Origin: Glandiceps talaboti
Lineage: Eukaryota; Hemichordata; Enteropneusta; Spengelidae
Length of the DNA stretch: 64,000 nt
NCBI RefSeq assembly: GCF_964340395.1
Contig: NC_135559.1
Location: 15,098,063 to 15,162,062, forward strand
Direction of reading: 5' to 3'
The translations under genes were made by a program, and so were the position numbers. Shown in pieces: positions 1-10,774 of the stretch; position 1 is the stretch's first letter, and each line of letters opens with the position of its first letter. The notes beneath the pieces are model-generated. The model did not search any database and was not told the origin of the DNA. It saw only the letters and a list, made by a program, of their open reading frames with translations.

Positions 1-69
1 GAAACAATACTTTTATAGTTTTACTAAGGTGTACAGTTCACCTACTGCTTATGATGTTAGAGAAACCAT

Positions 70-525
70 TAATGGACAGCCTAAGTGTGTTGTAAATGTA
101 CTGTGAAGTGCTAATGGACTGCCTAAGTGTGTCGCAAAAGTACTGTAAAATGTTAATGGACAGCCTAAGTGTGTTGTAAATGTAATGTAAAGTGCTAATG
201 GACTGCCTATGTGTGTTGTAAATGTAATGTTAGTGTTAATGGACTGCCTAAGTGTGTTGTATTTGTAATGGTAAGTGTTAATGGACTGCCTAAGTATGTT
301 GTAAATGTAATGTAAAGTGTTAACATACTACCTAAGTGTGTTGTAAAATATCATATGTAGTGTCTACAGACTACTTAAGTGTGTTGTAAATGTCATATGT
401 AGGGTTAACAGACTACTTAAGTGTGTTGTACATGTCATATGTAGTGTCACCAGACTACTTAAGTGTGTTGTAAAATGTCATATGTAGGGTTAACAGACTA
501 CCTAAGTGTGTTGTGTAAATGTAAA
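70..525. repeat. minisatellite, about 42-bp unit, about 11 copies, intronic
   Basis: Units start with TTAATGGACTGCCTAAGTGT and are spaced about 42 bp (aatgga at 71, 113, 155, 197, 238 and onward). The later units drift to GACTACTTAAGTGTGTTG. The array ends only about 13 bp from the exon 4 donor. Confidence 0.9.
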
Positions 526-538
526 AGTCTCTATTTAC

Positions 539-761
539 CTGTATATTGTTCTCCATTTGGTATCTTTGCCCTTTTCTGATAGTAATAGATCAAAAGTGAA
601 TGGGAGTTGATCAATTTGTTCGTCTTGACTGCTGTCATCGTCGGCATTCTCCATAAACGGTGCCGACCACCTGACGGTGATACTACGTGTTTGAATATTG
701 GAAGTCACAGGTGGCTGGATGTTGGACAAACACTCTCTCCTCCTTTTTATTTCGGGGTCAT
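539..761 (-). CDS. FNDC3: FNDC3 coding exon 4 (start of first FN3 domain)
   Basis: Acceptor GCCTAG|ATGACC at 763-762 and donor ACAG|GTAAAT at 539/538. 223 nt, entering in phase 1 and leaving in phase 2. Reads DDPEIKRRRECLSNIQPPV, then TSNIQTRSITVRWSAP, an acidic insert (ENADDDSSQDEQ), and FTFDLLLSEKGKDTKWRTIYR. The VRW tryptophan and the FDLLLSEKGKD...IY strand match FN3 domain 1 of FNDC3 (LTWSPP ... YEVLISSTGKDGKYKSVY). The next exon, beginning with the rest of an Arg or Ser codon, must lie left of position 1. Confidence 0.92.
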
Positions 762-3700
762 CTAGGCAATGAGAACCAAAAAAGGAGGAAGTTATTTAGA
801 TAATCATGACATATGAAAGTGATATTAACTTTGATTGATACAATCCCACGACAACGACAACTCTAATATTCTCATGTTGCCAATTTCATACAAGGATCAT
901 TAATAAATCTTAGATATGAATCTATGACTCTTAAAATGCACCAAATATTACATATTTATCATATTTATCAGATATACATCACATTAAAGTATATCATATA
1001 ATCATTCATCATATGTATTTAATAACACGGCTGATGTCATTTTTGAAATGATGCAATGAGTTTTCAAGCACTAAGAGCCATACTCGTGTGATAGCAGCAC
1101 ATTGACCCCCCTTTACTTTATATTTGAATTGGTGCAGTGAGTTTTCAGCACTAAATGATATGAGAGTCATGTTCATGTACATGTAACAGCAGTACATTGA
1201 TTTCCCCCTTATGTCTGGAATGGTGTCGTGAGGTTTTAGCTCTTAAATAAATGTTTTGCTGGAACTATATCACCCCATCTCATCACGTAATGAAAGACTG
1301 ATATGACTGTCATATAGAGTACAGGGTGTGGTTTTTTTTAGCAATACAAGTGACTCTCTGGCTCACATGTGAGTAATTTCCTCTTCTGCACCCTCTGAAA
1401 GTTGGAAAGGTGCACTAAAATTTGACACTAAAAGAGTAGATAACAGTACATTCTATTACTTCTTCTACTCCATCCCCACCCCCCATCCTCACATCCTAAC
1501 CCACACCTTTTATATAATATTCTGACCAAATCTCAACATCAATTTGGTACTCCCGTTAACACCCTACTTCATCATCTCCTTTTACCCAATCTCTACCCTA
1601 TCCCCCCCATTCCCCCCCCCCACCCTGACCCTACCTCCACTGCCTTCACATTCCAACCACATCTCATACATCATCTTTTTTTTATTCTCATCAACATCAA
1701 ATATCTGCATGAACATAGAAACCATAACTGGTACAAATTGAAAATTATAACAACGCACATATTTACCACTGACAATAACATGCAAGAATGGGTTTCATAA
1801 TATTGGAATTGATAGAAAATCCACAGTTTTCACCATAAGCATACTTTTAATATTTTTTACATTTTGTAATCATATTTGGAATTCAGCTTTAAAGATAGCA
1901 TGATAATACAATGACAATTTCATTACATGATGATTAAGGTGGTTGTATGGATATGGATTGGGGTATTTATTTTTGGATATTTAATTTATGAAACAATTTT
2001 ACCATGGTTTCCTACTCATAAATAAATGTGACACAATGTATGCCAAGTCCTTGTTTGTAACTCAATAACTTGCAAAAGATTAATAAATGTGTAAAATGTT
2101 TATTATTATATGTATAATAACAAACATTTTTTACACAGTTTTTGTCTTTTTGCAATGAATTAAAGTTACAAACACAGACTTAAACAATGTTGTTTCACAT
2201 TTATTTTTTCAAGTAGGAAGCCATAATTGTTTTATAAATTCAAAATTCAAAAATAAATACCAGATCCTTATCTATATGGCCACTATAAAGGACACCTATA
2301 ATCTGTGTAGAAATATTGAAATATTAATCTTAATATCCCAAAAATTTTGTAACTCCCCAAGTGTATAATATCTATACTCCCTAGGTGTGTAATACCTGTA
2401 CTCCCTAGGTGTGCAATAACTGTACTCCCTAGGTGTATAACTGTACTCCCAAGGTGTATAACTGTACTCACAAGGTGTATAACTGTACTCACAAGGTGTA
2501 TAACATCTATACTCCCTAGGTGTGTAATAACTGTACTCCCTAGGTATGTAATAACTGTACTCCCAAGGTGTATAATATCTGTACTCCCTAAGTGTATAAT
2601 AATTGTACTCCCTAGGTATGTAATAACTGTACTCCCAAGGTGTATAATATCTATACTCCCTAAGTGTATAATAATTGTACTCCCAAGGTGTATAATAACT
2701 GTACTCCCTAGGTATGGAATAACTGTACTCCAAAGGTGTATAATATCTATACTCCCTAGGTGTGTAATAACTGTACTCCCTAGGTATGTAATAACTGTAC
2801 TCCCAAGGTGTATAATATTTATACTCCCGAAGTGCATAATAACTGTACTCTCAAGGTGTGTAATAAGTTATTAACTGTACTCCCTGGGTGATAACTATAC
2901 TCACAAGGAGTATAATAACTGTACTCCCTAAGTGTGCAATGAAAGTCAGCTACTTTCAGTTGCTAAGACACTAAAATAGTATACAGAAATAATGTGAGTT
3001 TTATTTTATAGACGTCATTACACTTCCTTGTTAACATTGAAAACTGACAAATTGTAGAACAATAACTTTTTAGTCCTAACATAAAAGAGAAAATTAATTA
3101 CTGATATCCTAATTGAACATATCCGTCTTTTAGGTACAGAATAAAAGTTTATTTTCTACCACGCTTCGTAAAAAACAGATAAACTGAAATCTGACTAATG
3201 ACAAATGATTTATCTTACAGGGTTCAGCCCTTTTCGAGCTACTGCAATTTTCTACTAACTTCAAGTTCTGAGATTTTTTTCTAAGTTTTATGATGAACTG
3301 TCATTTTCCAGACACATTTTTGTACTCAATAGCACCAAAAGACAGTCACTCAGATTGACATGACCTAAATTATTCAGTGTTATTTTCCAATATTTGTCTC
3401 TTACTACCGAGGAAAATAGGAGTGACCTAAGGGGCCTTGTCAATATGAGTCGAGGATGAGTCCTGACAAAACCCTCGTGTCATAAGTATTTTCTGGCTGA
3501 ATGAAGTAAATATTGGAGAATAATACCAGTATACCTGTGATAACTTTATCCAAGAAATAATTGGAGAAAATAACACTGATTCTGCATATTTTGACTCATC
3601 TCGACGAGCACTGCAGAACCAAGTAATGACATAGATACCTGTTGTGATGAACAACCAGGGTATGAATTCCATATTTTCTGTTCAAACATGTAGAACTTGG

Positions 3701-6700
3701 CTTGTGCATGGTATAAATACAACATACACAGTCTAGTTCTTACCTCCAATATCATTTTCAACACCATTATATCTTTTCTTCCGGCCGTTAGGCCTGCTTA
3801 GACCGTTTTCTGTCGTTAAAGGTGAAGTTGACGGACTTTTGTGTGGGTTGTTGTTGTACATTAACGGCATCGTCATGTTCTCTTTTTGCCTCGCTTGGAA
3901 TTTCCTGTGTAGTCTCTCGCGTTGTCTGTCGGCTCTTTCATCTCGAGACCTCGAACGATGGATTGGCGGCCTCTGTTGCGGTTCTACTTAAAGTGAAGTC
4001 AGATGTGTTAGTGCTCAAATAAGGTCCTGTTTTGTGACTTCTTTTTTATGTTGTGATGTTAAACAAGGCACACACAAAGCATTGAGCCAGCTAGGATACA
4101 TTGCTATGGGGGGGGTAGTACATAATTCAGTCAAACCGTACCAAGTTGAGATTGACTTGGATGAGGATCTCATTTCTGTGATTTTCAATACATTTTTTTG
4201 GCAAAACATCTTAAACGATAATATTTCCATCCTTATTCTGATATCATCCAAGATTTGTATTTTATATATGATTTCAAATGAATGATATATTTTATTTTAA
4301 TTACTGAACAAATTGATATGAAATTTGTACATCAGAAATTGTTATATGTATATTTTAATATGTTCGGAAAGTTGGACGTTTACGACTTTGTAGATTTCTA
4401 GAATTAAATTTTTTGACAATTTCAAGTCATATTTCTCAAGATCTATGACCTGTTTGAGTACATTGGTACATTGTATACATGGTTAGCATATTGTTTGTTG
4501 TCGTGCGTGCTTTGTTGTGTATTCACATGTAGTACGTGTTGTGGTCAAATTTGAGTTTTTTGTGACCGTATGTTGATACTGTGGTATGTGTAGATTACTA
4601 AATCTACATGCATGCTTGTAAAAACTGTTATAGATGATGTCCATGCATGACTGCTATAGTATGCGAGTACATATACATCCACATAGCAATGCAAACATGA
4701 GGACGACAAAACGTGAAAAAAAAATATAAAACACCATGCGTTTAATGTCAGTTGCATAACGTGATAATAATAATAATAACAATAATAATACAAAATCACT
4801 GCTGCAGTCACACAGATAACGGCAAGTTATGTTGATTCTAAGCAAGCATTATTATTTATCAATTAATAACACTAAATAGATTGATGTTTTAAAGTTTACA
4901 TCTAGCAGAGTGAGAGACATTGATGAGTTTTTTTGTTTTTTTTTATCTCGGTTGCTGACTTACCATGGCCATACACCGAGTTGTGATTGAGTTCTGGGCT
5001 ATTACATTGAGGAGGAGCAGGCTGAGGTGGATAAGCGAACATATGGGGATGCAGATGATGTGGCACACCACTCCCATCACCTGGAGCAACCATTTGAGGG
5101 TACATATGTGGAGGCATACCTCCTCCTGATGGCGCCATCATTGGCGGATACATGGCTCCCCCGGGATGCGGGTACATTTGTGGCGCCATGTGAGGCGGCA
5201 TTTGTCCTCCGGGATTGGGTGGCGTAAAGATAATTCTATGAATGCCATCGCTTTCTTGTATAACTTGTTGTACATACTGCCCTCCTTGCACTGGAATAAT
5301 TGGTGGGTTGGGAGTGTTGGAATATATCGGAACATTCGCTGGTCCTAAAATATGACAGAGGGAAAACAAATCAATTATAATGCAAGATATAAACTTTATT
5401 ATTATTATAACATAAATTATGTACCGGTGATTACTTTCATCGGTGCATGAGCATATTAGTGGTGTTTCCACTTTAGCACAATACCAGGTTATTATTGCAC
5501 ACGCAAATGATATGCAAATGAGGGCATGATCGTTCCTTCTACACAAAAGCGTCTGATCACAGTGTCATTTTTATGGAAATTTGCTGTTTCAGATAAACAT
5601 ATGTAATAATAAGAGAACCCCATGCCATGTGAGTTCCAGTGTGGGTACTCAGGGGAATTTACACTCTTGCTTGCAGTGTTTTCTGGTGCACATTCACTCA
5701 CTATCCTCAGTTAAGTGCAGCCGCAGTGAACACTGCAAGCATTCATGCAAATACCCAACTACATCACACTTGCACTCGTACGTCATGGGGCTCTGTCATA
5801 GTATGGCCCCTTTTATATTTCTCTGTTTTTCTCATAACTTGACTGATACTAATTTCTTTGATATAACGAAATAATAATGAAATTGATGCCCTCTTCAGCC
5901 AAATAAAAACAATCACATTACTGATGATAAGACATGTACTGTAAGTGTGCAAAACTTTATCGTTCATCACTGAAGTGTGAGACTTTTAATGAATCGATTG
6001 ATTCATCATAGTTTTCTTTGACTTTAGACTTTAATAGTCATTTCTAGGCACTAAGACTATTAAAAGTATGATAAGGAACTGAACGCACTACCTACATCTA
6101 CATGCACTTTTTTTCTTCTTTTTTTTTAAAACCAACCAACTGACGAATGCATTTTTTTTTTACATGTTACAGCGAGAAATATAGAATAGGGTCACGTTTA
6201 CTGAGAAGTATTACTGTACATTACATTACAATCCATACTTGTTGCAAGATGTATGGTGCCTTTCATCAAAAACCAATCCTAGCTCCATCTTTACCTACTT
6301 ATCAACCTTCACAAAAACTTTGAATTTCAACATATTATCTACTTGAACTTCACTACAAAACTGACCAGAATATTGTATGAAAAAATATTTAAAGGACTGA
6401 CTTACACTTACAGTTACAATTACAATTACTACAACTCTGTTGGAATTGTTAAGAGTCATAAGACTTTTTATATCTTCATGAATAACTTTCCTACTTTGTC
6501 ATCACTTCTCGTTGTAACTTTGACAACAATGAGCTTCATTTAAACACATGTACAACAAAACTGTACAAGGCTATGACAGTGAAAGCCTACTTAAATTACA
6601 AGTGTACTAATTCCTAATGAACTGGTTGTAGGAAACTTAATGATTCCCTGAAGTGGGTCCATTTTTACATACCCATGAATACTGAGGACATTTTTATACA

Positions 6701-7286
6701 CAATTCCCAAAAAGTCTGATCATGAGAAATTCAGACACAGAAAACTTTCTGACCGAACTTTTAGTGATACAGATTCACAACTTTTCAAACACCCAAAGTT
6801 ACACAAATGGTTGATATTCCTACATCCAATTGTGTTGAATATGTTTATTGTCTGGGTTTGTTGATAGTTCTCTCTATAGACAAATCTTAGACTTTTATAA
6901 GTGTTAAGTTTGCCCACAATTTTGTCGCATTTTGTTAAGAAGAACCGGAGAAGCACTCAAGGAGTTTTGACCGGTCGTTACTTACATTCCCATTGAATGA
7001 TTGGTGTTGACATACCTGTTATAGTTTGTACTTGATCACCTTGTCTGATGCTAAATGTTTCCCCAGGTTTCACATGCACATAAAACACATATCTATGCTC
7101 TGTGGGAATTCCTTGTGTATGAGTTGGGTCAGGCCCTACAGGCGTTTGACCTTGGCCGGTGTCAGTCTCCTCCACCAGCTGAGTTGGTCCATTGTTGTTC
7201 GCAAGCCCATTGCTACAATTCGTAGACATATTGGTCATGTCTTCTGGCTGCTGCTGCTGCTGCTGCTGCGGCTGTGTGTCGGACAT
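539..7286 (-). CDS. FNDC3: FNDC3-family protein, N-terminal part (four coding exons, gene runs off left edge)
   Basis: Joined CDS 7286-7016, 5344-4964, 3983-3744, 761-539, about 371 codons. All three junctions are phase 1 and use GT/AG. Order of the product: polyQ start; conserved VHVKPGETFSIR segment; GPANVP and YVQQVIQESDG-RIIFTPPNP segment; Pro/Met/His-rich stretch; charged DERADRQRERLHRK linker; SNIQ-RSITVRWSAP, which opens the first FN3 domain. The same blocks occur in the same order in vertebrate FNDC3A/B (VNPGETFTIR, GPAEVP, SQVIEDSTGVRRVVVTP, DER...ERLQKK, SDIQAR...LTWSPP), as recalled from family knowledge. Known family members have a cytosolic proline-rich N terminus, about nine FN3 domains and a C-terminal membrane anchor at the ER/Golgi, and act in cell adhesion and differentiation. 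The remaining FN3 domains and the anchor lie outside the window. Whether it corresponds to A or B cannot be said; invertebrates usually have one copy. Confidence 0.9.
1035..1240. repeat. degenerate tandem repeat, about 90-bp unit, about 2.5 copies
   Basis: The block containing gcagtgagttttcagcacta and later cagtacattga followed by a C run occurs at about 1045-1115 and 1125-1210; a third partial copy starts near 1215 (ggtgtcgtgaggttttagct). Confidence 0.65.
1934..2288. mobile_element. foldback (MITE-like) element, family B copy 1
   Basis: 355 bp and almost palindromic. The left end TTAAGGTGGTTGTATGGAT pairs with the right end ATCTATATGGCCACTATAA, and the arms of about 150 bp continue inward to a small loop near 2110 (AAAATGTTTATTATTATATG against AATAACAAACATTTTTTACA). 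No transposase ORF. TA or TTAA at both ends could be the target duplication. It is homologous along its length to 61046-61407. Confidence 0.85.
2351..2941. repeat. minisatellite, about 21-24 bp unit, about 25 copies
   Basis: Variants of CTCCCTAGGTGTGTAATAACTGTA repeat through the interval. Because most units are 24 or 21 bp (multiples of three), the minus strand stays open for 184 and 145 codons. These frames are repeat artefacts and not genes. Confidence 0.93.
3383..3716 (-). mobile_element. family A hairpin-tail repeat, inverted copy
   Basis: Reverse orientation. The head motif (TACCATGCACAAGCCAAGTT, reversed) sits at 3694-3713 and the hairpin tail at 3383-3525 (GACCTAAGGGGCCTTGTC and CTGGCTGAATGAAG...ATATTGGAGAAT). 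Its head lies 27 bp from the exon 3 donor, so the insertion is almost in the splice site. Confidence 0.85.
3744..3983 (-). CDS. FNDC3: FNDC3 coding exon 3 (charged linker)
   Basis: 240 nt, phase 1 to 1. Reads EPQQRPPIHRSRSRDERADR, then QRERLHRKFQARQKEN, a Ser/Pro/Asn stretch, TTENGLSRPNGRKKRYNG and VENDIG. The DER...ERLHRK...RQ and later NGL motifs match the vertebrate linker (DER..YERLQKKLKDRQ...EHNGL). The donor GGAG|GTAAGA is at 3744/3743. The acceptor is an AAGTAG tandem (NAGNAG): use of the distal AG starts the exon at 3983, use of the proximal AG at 3986 and adds one Val. The stretch is strongly basic and probably unstructured. It has no long single-frame ORF signature, because an in-frame TAA lies just upstream in the intron. 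Confidence 0.87.
3984..4963 (-). other. FNDC3 intron between coding exons 2 and 3
   Basis: 980 bp. AT-rich unique sequence with a short AAT-rich tract near 4764-4792. No repeat family or exon was recognised. Confidence 0.8.
4964..5344 (-). CDS. FNDC3: FNDC3 coding exon 2 (Pro/Met/His-rich)
   Basis: Acceptor ATTTTAG|GACC at 5346-5345 and donor CATG|GTAAGT at 4964/4963. Length is 381 nt, phase 1 to phase 1. The first third carries GPANVPIYS and QYVQQVIQESDGIHRIIFTP, which match the most conserved part of the FNDC3 N terminus. The remainder is low complexity, rich in Pro, Met, His and Gly, with two imperfect copies of a PPHM-PQM unit that look like an internal duplication. It ends NHNSVYGHG, in the place of the HTIYGE region of vertebrate homologues. 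Confidence 0.9.
5345..7015 (-). other. FNDC3 intron between coding exons 1 and 2
   Basis: 1671 bp. Contains foldback element C1 (5612-5799), poly-T runs near 6110-6160 and otherwise unique AT-rich DNA. Confidence 0.8.
5612..5799. mobile_element. foldback element, family C copy 1
   Basis: The left end AGAGAACCCCATGCC pairs with the right end CATGGGGCTCTGTCA. Inner arms also pair (TACACTCTTGCTTGCAGTGT against AACACTGCAAGCATTCATGC). About 188 bp with no ORF of its own. A second copy is at 30208-30410. Confidence 0.75.
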
Positions 7287-7315
7287 AATTGCACTTAGAG
7301 TCGGGGTTCAAATAC
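7016..7315 (-). CDS. FNDC3: FNDC3 coding exon 1 (5' UTR 7315-7287, coding 7286-7016)
   Basis: The ATG at 7286-7284 opens MSDTQP, then a run of seven Q (CAG codons), an acidic Asn/Thr-rich stretch, and the family block HRYVFYVHVKPGETFSIR. The donor AACAG|GTATGT ends the exon at 7016 after one base of a Gly codon (phase 1). Upstream, a pyrimidine-rich tract ending in CAG at 7318-7316 makes a good acceptor, so the exon probably starts at 7315 and carries 29 nt of 5' UTR. An in-frame TGA lies in that UTR, eight codons before the ATG, so the protein cannot extend further upstream through this exon. The start context has a weak Kozak match (A at -3). Confidence 0.87.
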
Positions 7316-8340
7316 CTGTGAGTCAAAGGAGATGGGATAATGTATTGAATGCAAGAATGGAATGGACTGGCTTGGAATGTATTCTTGAGTTAGTTTAAAT
7401 ACACTTTGCATGGAAGAACAGGACCTCACAGAAAGCTGGGTTGTGGCTAAATGGGATAGAAATACAAAACTTTTACTATCTAACCCTTATACTTGCTTCG
7501 GATATTTCTTGCATGCATTATTATAGTGTCTGTATACAAATGTACAGCTAAGGGTCACAAAGTGCTTTTCTCACTTTGGTCCCCAAGGCAACTCTCACAC
7601 AACCTATTTCATTTTAACTCTAAACTTGTATCAGACTCCCTCCTGTTCAAAGTTGGACTGTTTACCTTTGGAAATTGAATCCTGTTGTATAAAGACTATC
7701 TGAACTATACAATTTAAGCCCTGCAGTAGAATATGGTAGTAACAGTGTCTTTGCTACATGTAAGGTCAGTATGATGGTAACATGTACCTGAGTTCCCCTG
7801 CTAAGTAGCTGGGAATCTCTACAAACATTAATGTACTAATAAAGGCCTAGTCTGGATTACAACTAAAATCTAGGAGTGAACAGTAGTTGTCTGGCAGACA
7901 TAGAAGTTGGTCCAGCACAACAGAATGATCCTATGTAATCCTAATGGCTCCACAGATAAGATACTACGAGAACCTGGCATTGAAACCTTGGCCTTTAAAT
8001 CAAAATCAAAGTAAGTTTTAACAGACACCCCCCCCCCCCCTTTTATAATCAGGGTACCCAAACCTTAGCAAAAACATAAAGTAACCTGGTGAGACAGGGC
8101 ACTTGGATTACATAGAAAATTTGTTGGAAATTATATGTACATGGAAAAAAGTGCTGCTACCTTAGAACCACTAGTCTCGAGACTACAACTGTCTTGTCTA
8201 GAGTTGATATCAAGTCCTGTAAATGATTTGTTGCTCAGATTTCTCATCAAGATTTTGCCACAAGAGGGCCTTTATGTATTCAATACACTACAGACCATCT
8301 CACAAAATCATTATATCAGGAGAGTCTTGCTTTTTGAAGT
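7316..8340. other. noncoding stretch upstream of FNDC3 exon 1
   Basis: Presumed 5' intron of FNDC3. Contains a family D half-copy (7912-8060) and a C run at 8029-8040. No exon was recognised. Confidence 0.6.
7912..8060. mobile_element. family D element, partial left half
   Basis: TCCTATGTAATCCTAATGGC, then CTCCACAGATAAGA, GAGAACCTGGCATTGAAACC and TTGGCCTTTAAA follow the same order as 62886-62963. The right arm is missing or reduced to GGATTACATAG near 8105. Confidence 0.65.
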
Positions 8341-8344
8341 GTGA

Positions 8345-8830
8345 GTTTCTGACACTGGTTTGAATTGAAAATATCATGTCATCAAAAGATTGCAAGAAGT
8401 TCACTGTCTGTCTTACAATACTTAATGATTTAACGCATCTGTTGGGAGATGCAGAAATTACAAGAAAGCTTAGTAGTACCCCTTTTACCTTGTTCAGGGA
8501 GAACACAGAAATTATGAACAGATTTGGTGCTCCTATTACCTTGTTCAGAAAGAGCATAGAATCTATAAGCGGTTTTAACATGCCTGTTGGGAGATGCAGA
8601 AATTACAAGTTGGCTCGGTACCCTTGTTCAGGGAAATATTGATAGATGACTTTTTTACTTTTTAGCGTTCGACTACAGAGAACAGAAGCAGTAGCATGAA
8701 AGGGTTCAGTACTTCTAGAGAGCAGAGAATCTATAAGCAGTTTATACATGCCTGTTGGGAGAGCACAGAACTTACATGTCTCAATATCCTTCTTCAGGAG
8801 AATATTGATAGATGACTTTTTTTGACTTCC
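8345..8830. repeat. degenerate tandem repeat, about 140-bp unit, about 3 copies
   Basis: GTTGGGAGATGCAGAAATTA occurs at about 8440 and 8584, and a variant (gttgggagagcacagaactt) at about 8755. ATATTGATAGATGACTTTTT occurs at about 8636 and 8801. Small ORFs here are not supported as genes. Confidence 0.7.
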
Positions 8831-9234
8831 TACTACTTTATGACTACAGAGCAATGACTCAGATGAAATACATATGCTGGCTGTCGCTGTGATAAGATTA
8901 ACCTGAGGCGAACCCATGCGAATGTCATGCTATAGTAACTTACGAAGTATTAGGAATGGTTGATGATAGCGATGAACAGTTTACAGGTAACCTAGTAGTG
9001 TCACTGCATTTCCTGTTTTTGTCACAGACTCTCACATACATAGAGCTAAAATCAATACGTAAGTGTTATCTAAATCATGGTCCTGTGTTACAACCTTGTG
9101 AACAGACTCGCTTTCAATGAATGAGAGATGACGTCGTCCTTATATAATCTGATTTCGAGACAATGACTGGAGATTATCTTTCTCACTTTTTTTTTCTTAC
9201 AGACAACTCCCAATATTCAGAGTCTGCCTCAGAA
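8831..9234. other. unique noncoding stretch
   Basis: Nothing recognised. Confidence 0.5.
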
Positions 9235-9560
9235 TTTGTCTTAAAATACATCGTTTCACTAAAATGACATTTTTACTTGATTTTGTAAATACCTTAAAAT
9301 ACTCCTTTTTATTGAAATGTGACATTTTGATTTCCTAATATAGATGTCTTAAATAATTAATTTCATTAAATTCACATTTTACTTCTGATGATGTTAATAT
9401 TATACAAATATACCTTTCCTTTTAAATAGGACAGTTTGACTTTGACTCCCTCCCATCAGATATCTTGAATTTCAAATAATTTATTTCACAGAATATGATA
9501 TTTGATTTGTAAAATACATACCTTACAATATTCTTAAAAGTTCTTTAAATTTTTTTAAAT
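9235..9560. repeat. degenerate AT-rich tandem repeat, about 3 copies
   Basis: Blocks with cttaaaat..catcgtttcactaaaatgacat, ttaaataattaatttcatta and gaatttcaaataatttatttc recur about every 110-120 bp. Confidence 0.5.
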
Positions 9561-9707
9561 GCTTCAAAATTGAAACGTGTGTTTGACGGATTACTTCATT
9601 GTATACACATACACTATGTACAATGAATTTGAAATATATGCTACATCACAAATGTATACATACATGTATATTTGACCTTGATAATTCCATTTCACATATT
9701 GTACTAG

Positions 9708-9910
9708 CTTGCGTAGTGGCTCAATGACTAGTACACGCATGCGCATCCTGTATACTATGCAATTTTTTGGGGGGTGGTTTTACTCAAGGATGCATTGCGG
9801 CGCAATGACTACGCATGCGCATTCTATATGTTAAGCGCACTCTCCACGTGAAGGACGCTATCTGCAATATCATCGTCAGGCAGCCCAGGCAGCCGGTCAC
9901 AAATGAATCT
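9708..9910. promoter_or_regulatory. CpG-bearing patch with two NRF1-like sites, candidate promoter
   Basis: ACGCATGCGCAT occurs at 9735-9746 and again at 9811-9822, each preceded by CAATGACTA, so the site was duplicated with its flank. On the minus strand it reads ATGCGCATGCGT, one base off the NRF1 consensus. A CACGTG E-box is at about 9846. CpG is clearly denser here than around it. It lies 2.4 kb upstream of FNDC3 coding exon 1. It could instead be part of a mobile element; no TSS can be read from sequence. Confidence 0.4.
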
Positions 9911-10159
9911 ACCCTGCGCGAGCTTATGGGCTTTGCCTAGTTATGATATTACATGTACTCTACATACTGGAAATATCCAATGTACACATACTGAAAGATA
10001 AAATTATAATTTCTGACCTTAACCCACATTTGTTATATTCACTGAACTACAACTTCTAGAGGATGAAATTTTGACATGTCACTTGCATGCATCCACTCAA
10101 TATTTTTATACCTTTGGAAGATGAAATGGTGATTTTAGTATCTTGACTTTTAAATTTTT

Positions 10160-10476
10160 GTATCTATACTTTGAAATAGTCTCGACTATAGACATACTGT
10201 AGATGGTACATATAACTAAAAGATGTCTATACTTCAAAATAGTCTCGACTATAGACAGACTGTAGATGGTACATAAAACTAAAAGATATCTATACTTCGA
10301 AATAGTCTCGACTATAGACAGACTGTAGATGGAAGATAAAACTAAAAGATATCTATACTTCGAAATAGTCTCGACTATAGACAGACTGTAGATGGTAGAT
10401 AAAACTAAAAGATGTCTATACTTCGAAATAGTCTCAACTATAGACAGACTGTGAATAGATGGTAGACATAACTAAA
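10160..10476. repeat. minisatellite, 62-bp unit, 5 copies
   Basis: TCTATACTTCGAAATAGTCT, CGACTATAGACAGACTGTAG and ATGGTAGATAAAACTAAAAG recur in the same order at about 62-bp steps. Each unit carries a short dyad (TCTATA ... TATAGA). Confidence 0.9.
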
Positions 10477-10774
10477 AGATCAAAAGGGCAGACAACTACC
10501 ATCATTTTTATGCTACATGTAACTGATATTTTTTTTACAAATAGATGCCTTAGGTAGAATGACATAAAATGATAACAGGAAAGTCTTATACAGACCAATG
10601 ACAGGTCATTTCTACAAAAGTAGTGGGAAGTGCTGACATACAACATGAAAATAAAGTCAACATGAATTCCTAACTAACTGATATGGGTTTTTTTTTTCTT
10701 GTAAGATAGTCACTGTAGGCAAACATTTCTTGACTTTCTTCGCAAGGTCTTGAAGATAAGTCATGTCTGATGGG

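Larger units (their letters stand above)
762..3743 (-). other. FNDC3 intron between coding exons 3 and 4
   Basis: 2982 bp. Holds, left to right: unique AT-rich DNA; a 2.5-copy degenerate repeat (1035-1240); a C/T-rich stretch on the plus strand (1460-1640); foldback element B1 (1934-2288); a 24-bp minisatellite (2351-2941); unique DNA; and a family A element (3383-3716). No extra exon was recognised. Confidence 0.8.

Noticed and set aside
2283-2837. 184-codon minus-strand ORF
   Set aside because: Translation of a 21-24 bp minisatellite; every unit is a multiple of three.
4902-4963. Reading through past VYGHG in FNDC3 exon 2
   Set aside because: The frame stays open to 4902, but a consensus donor at 4963 and the in-phase exon 3 show it is intron.
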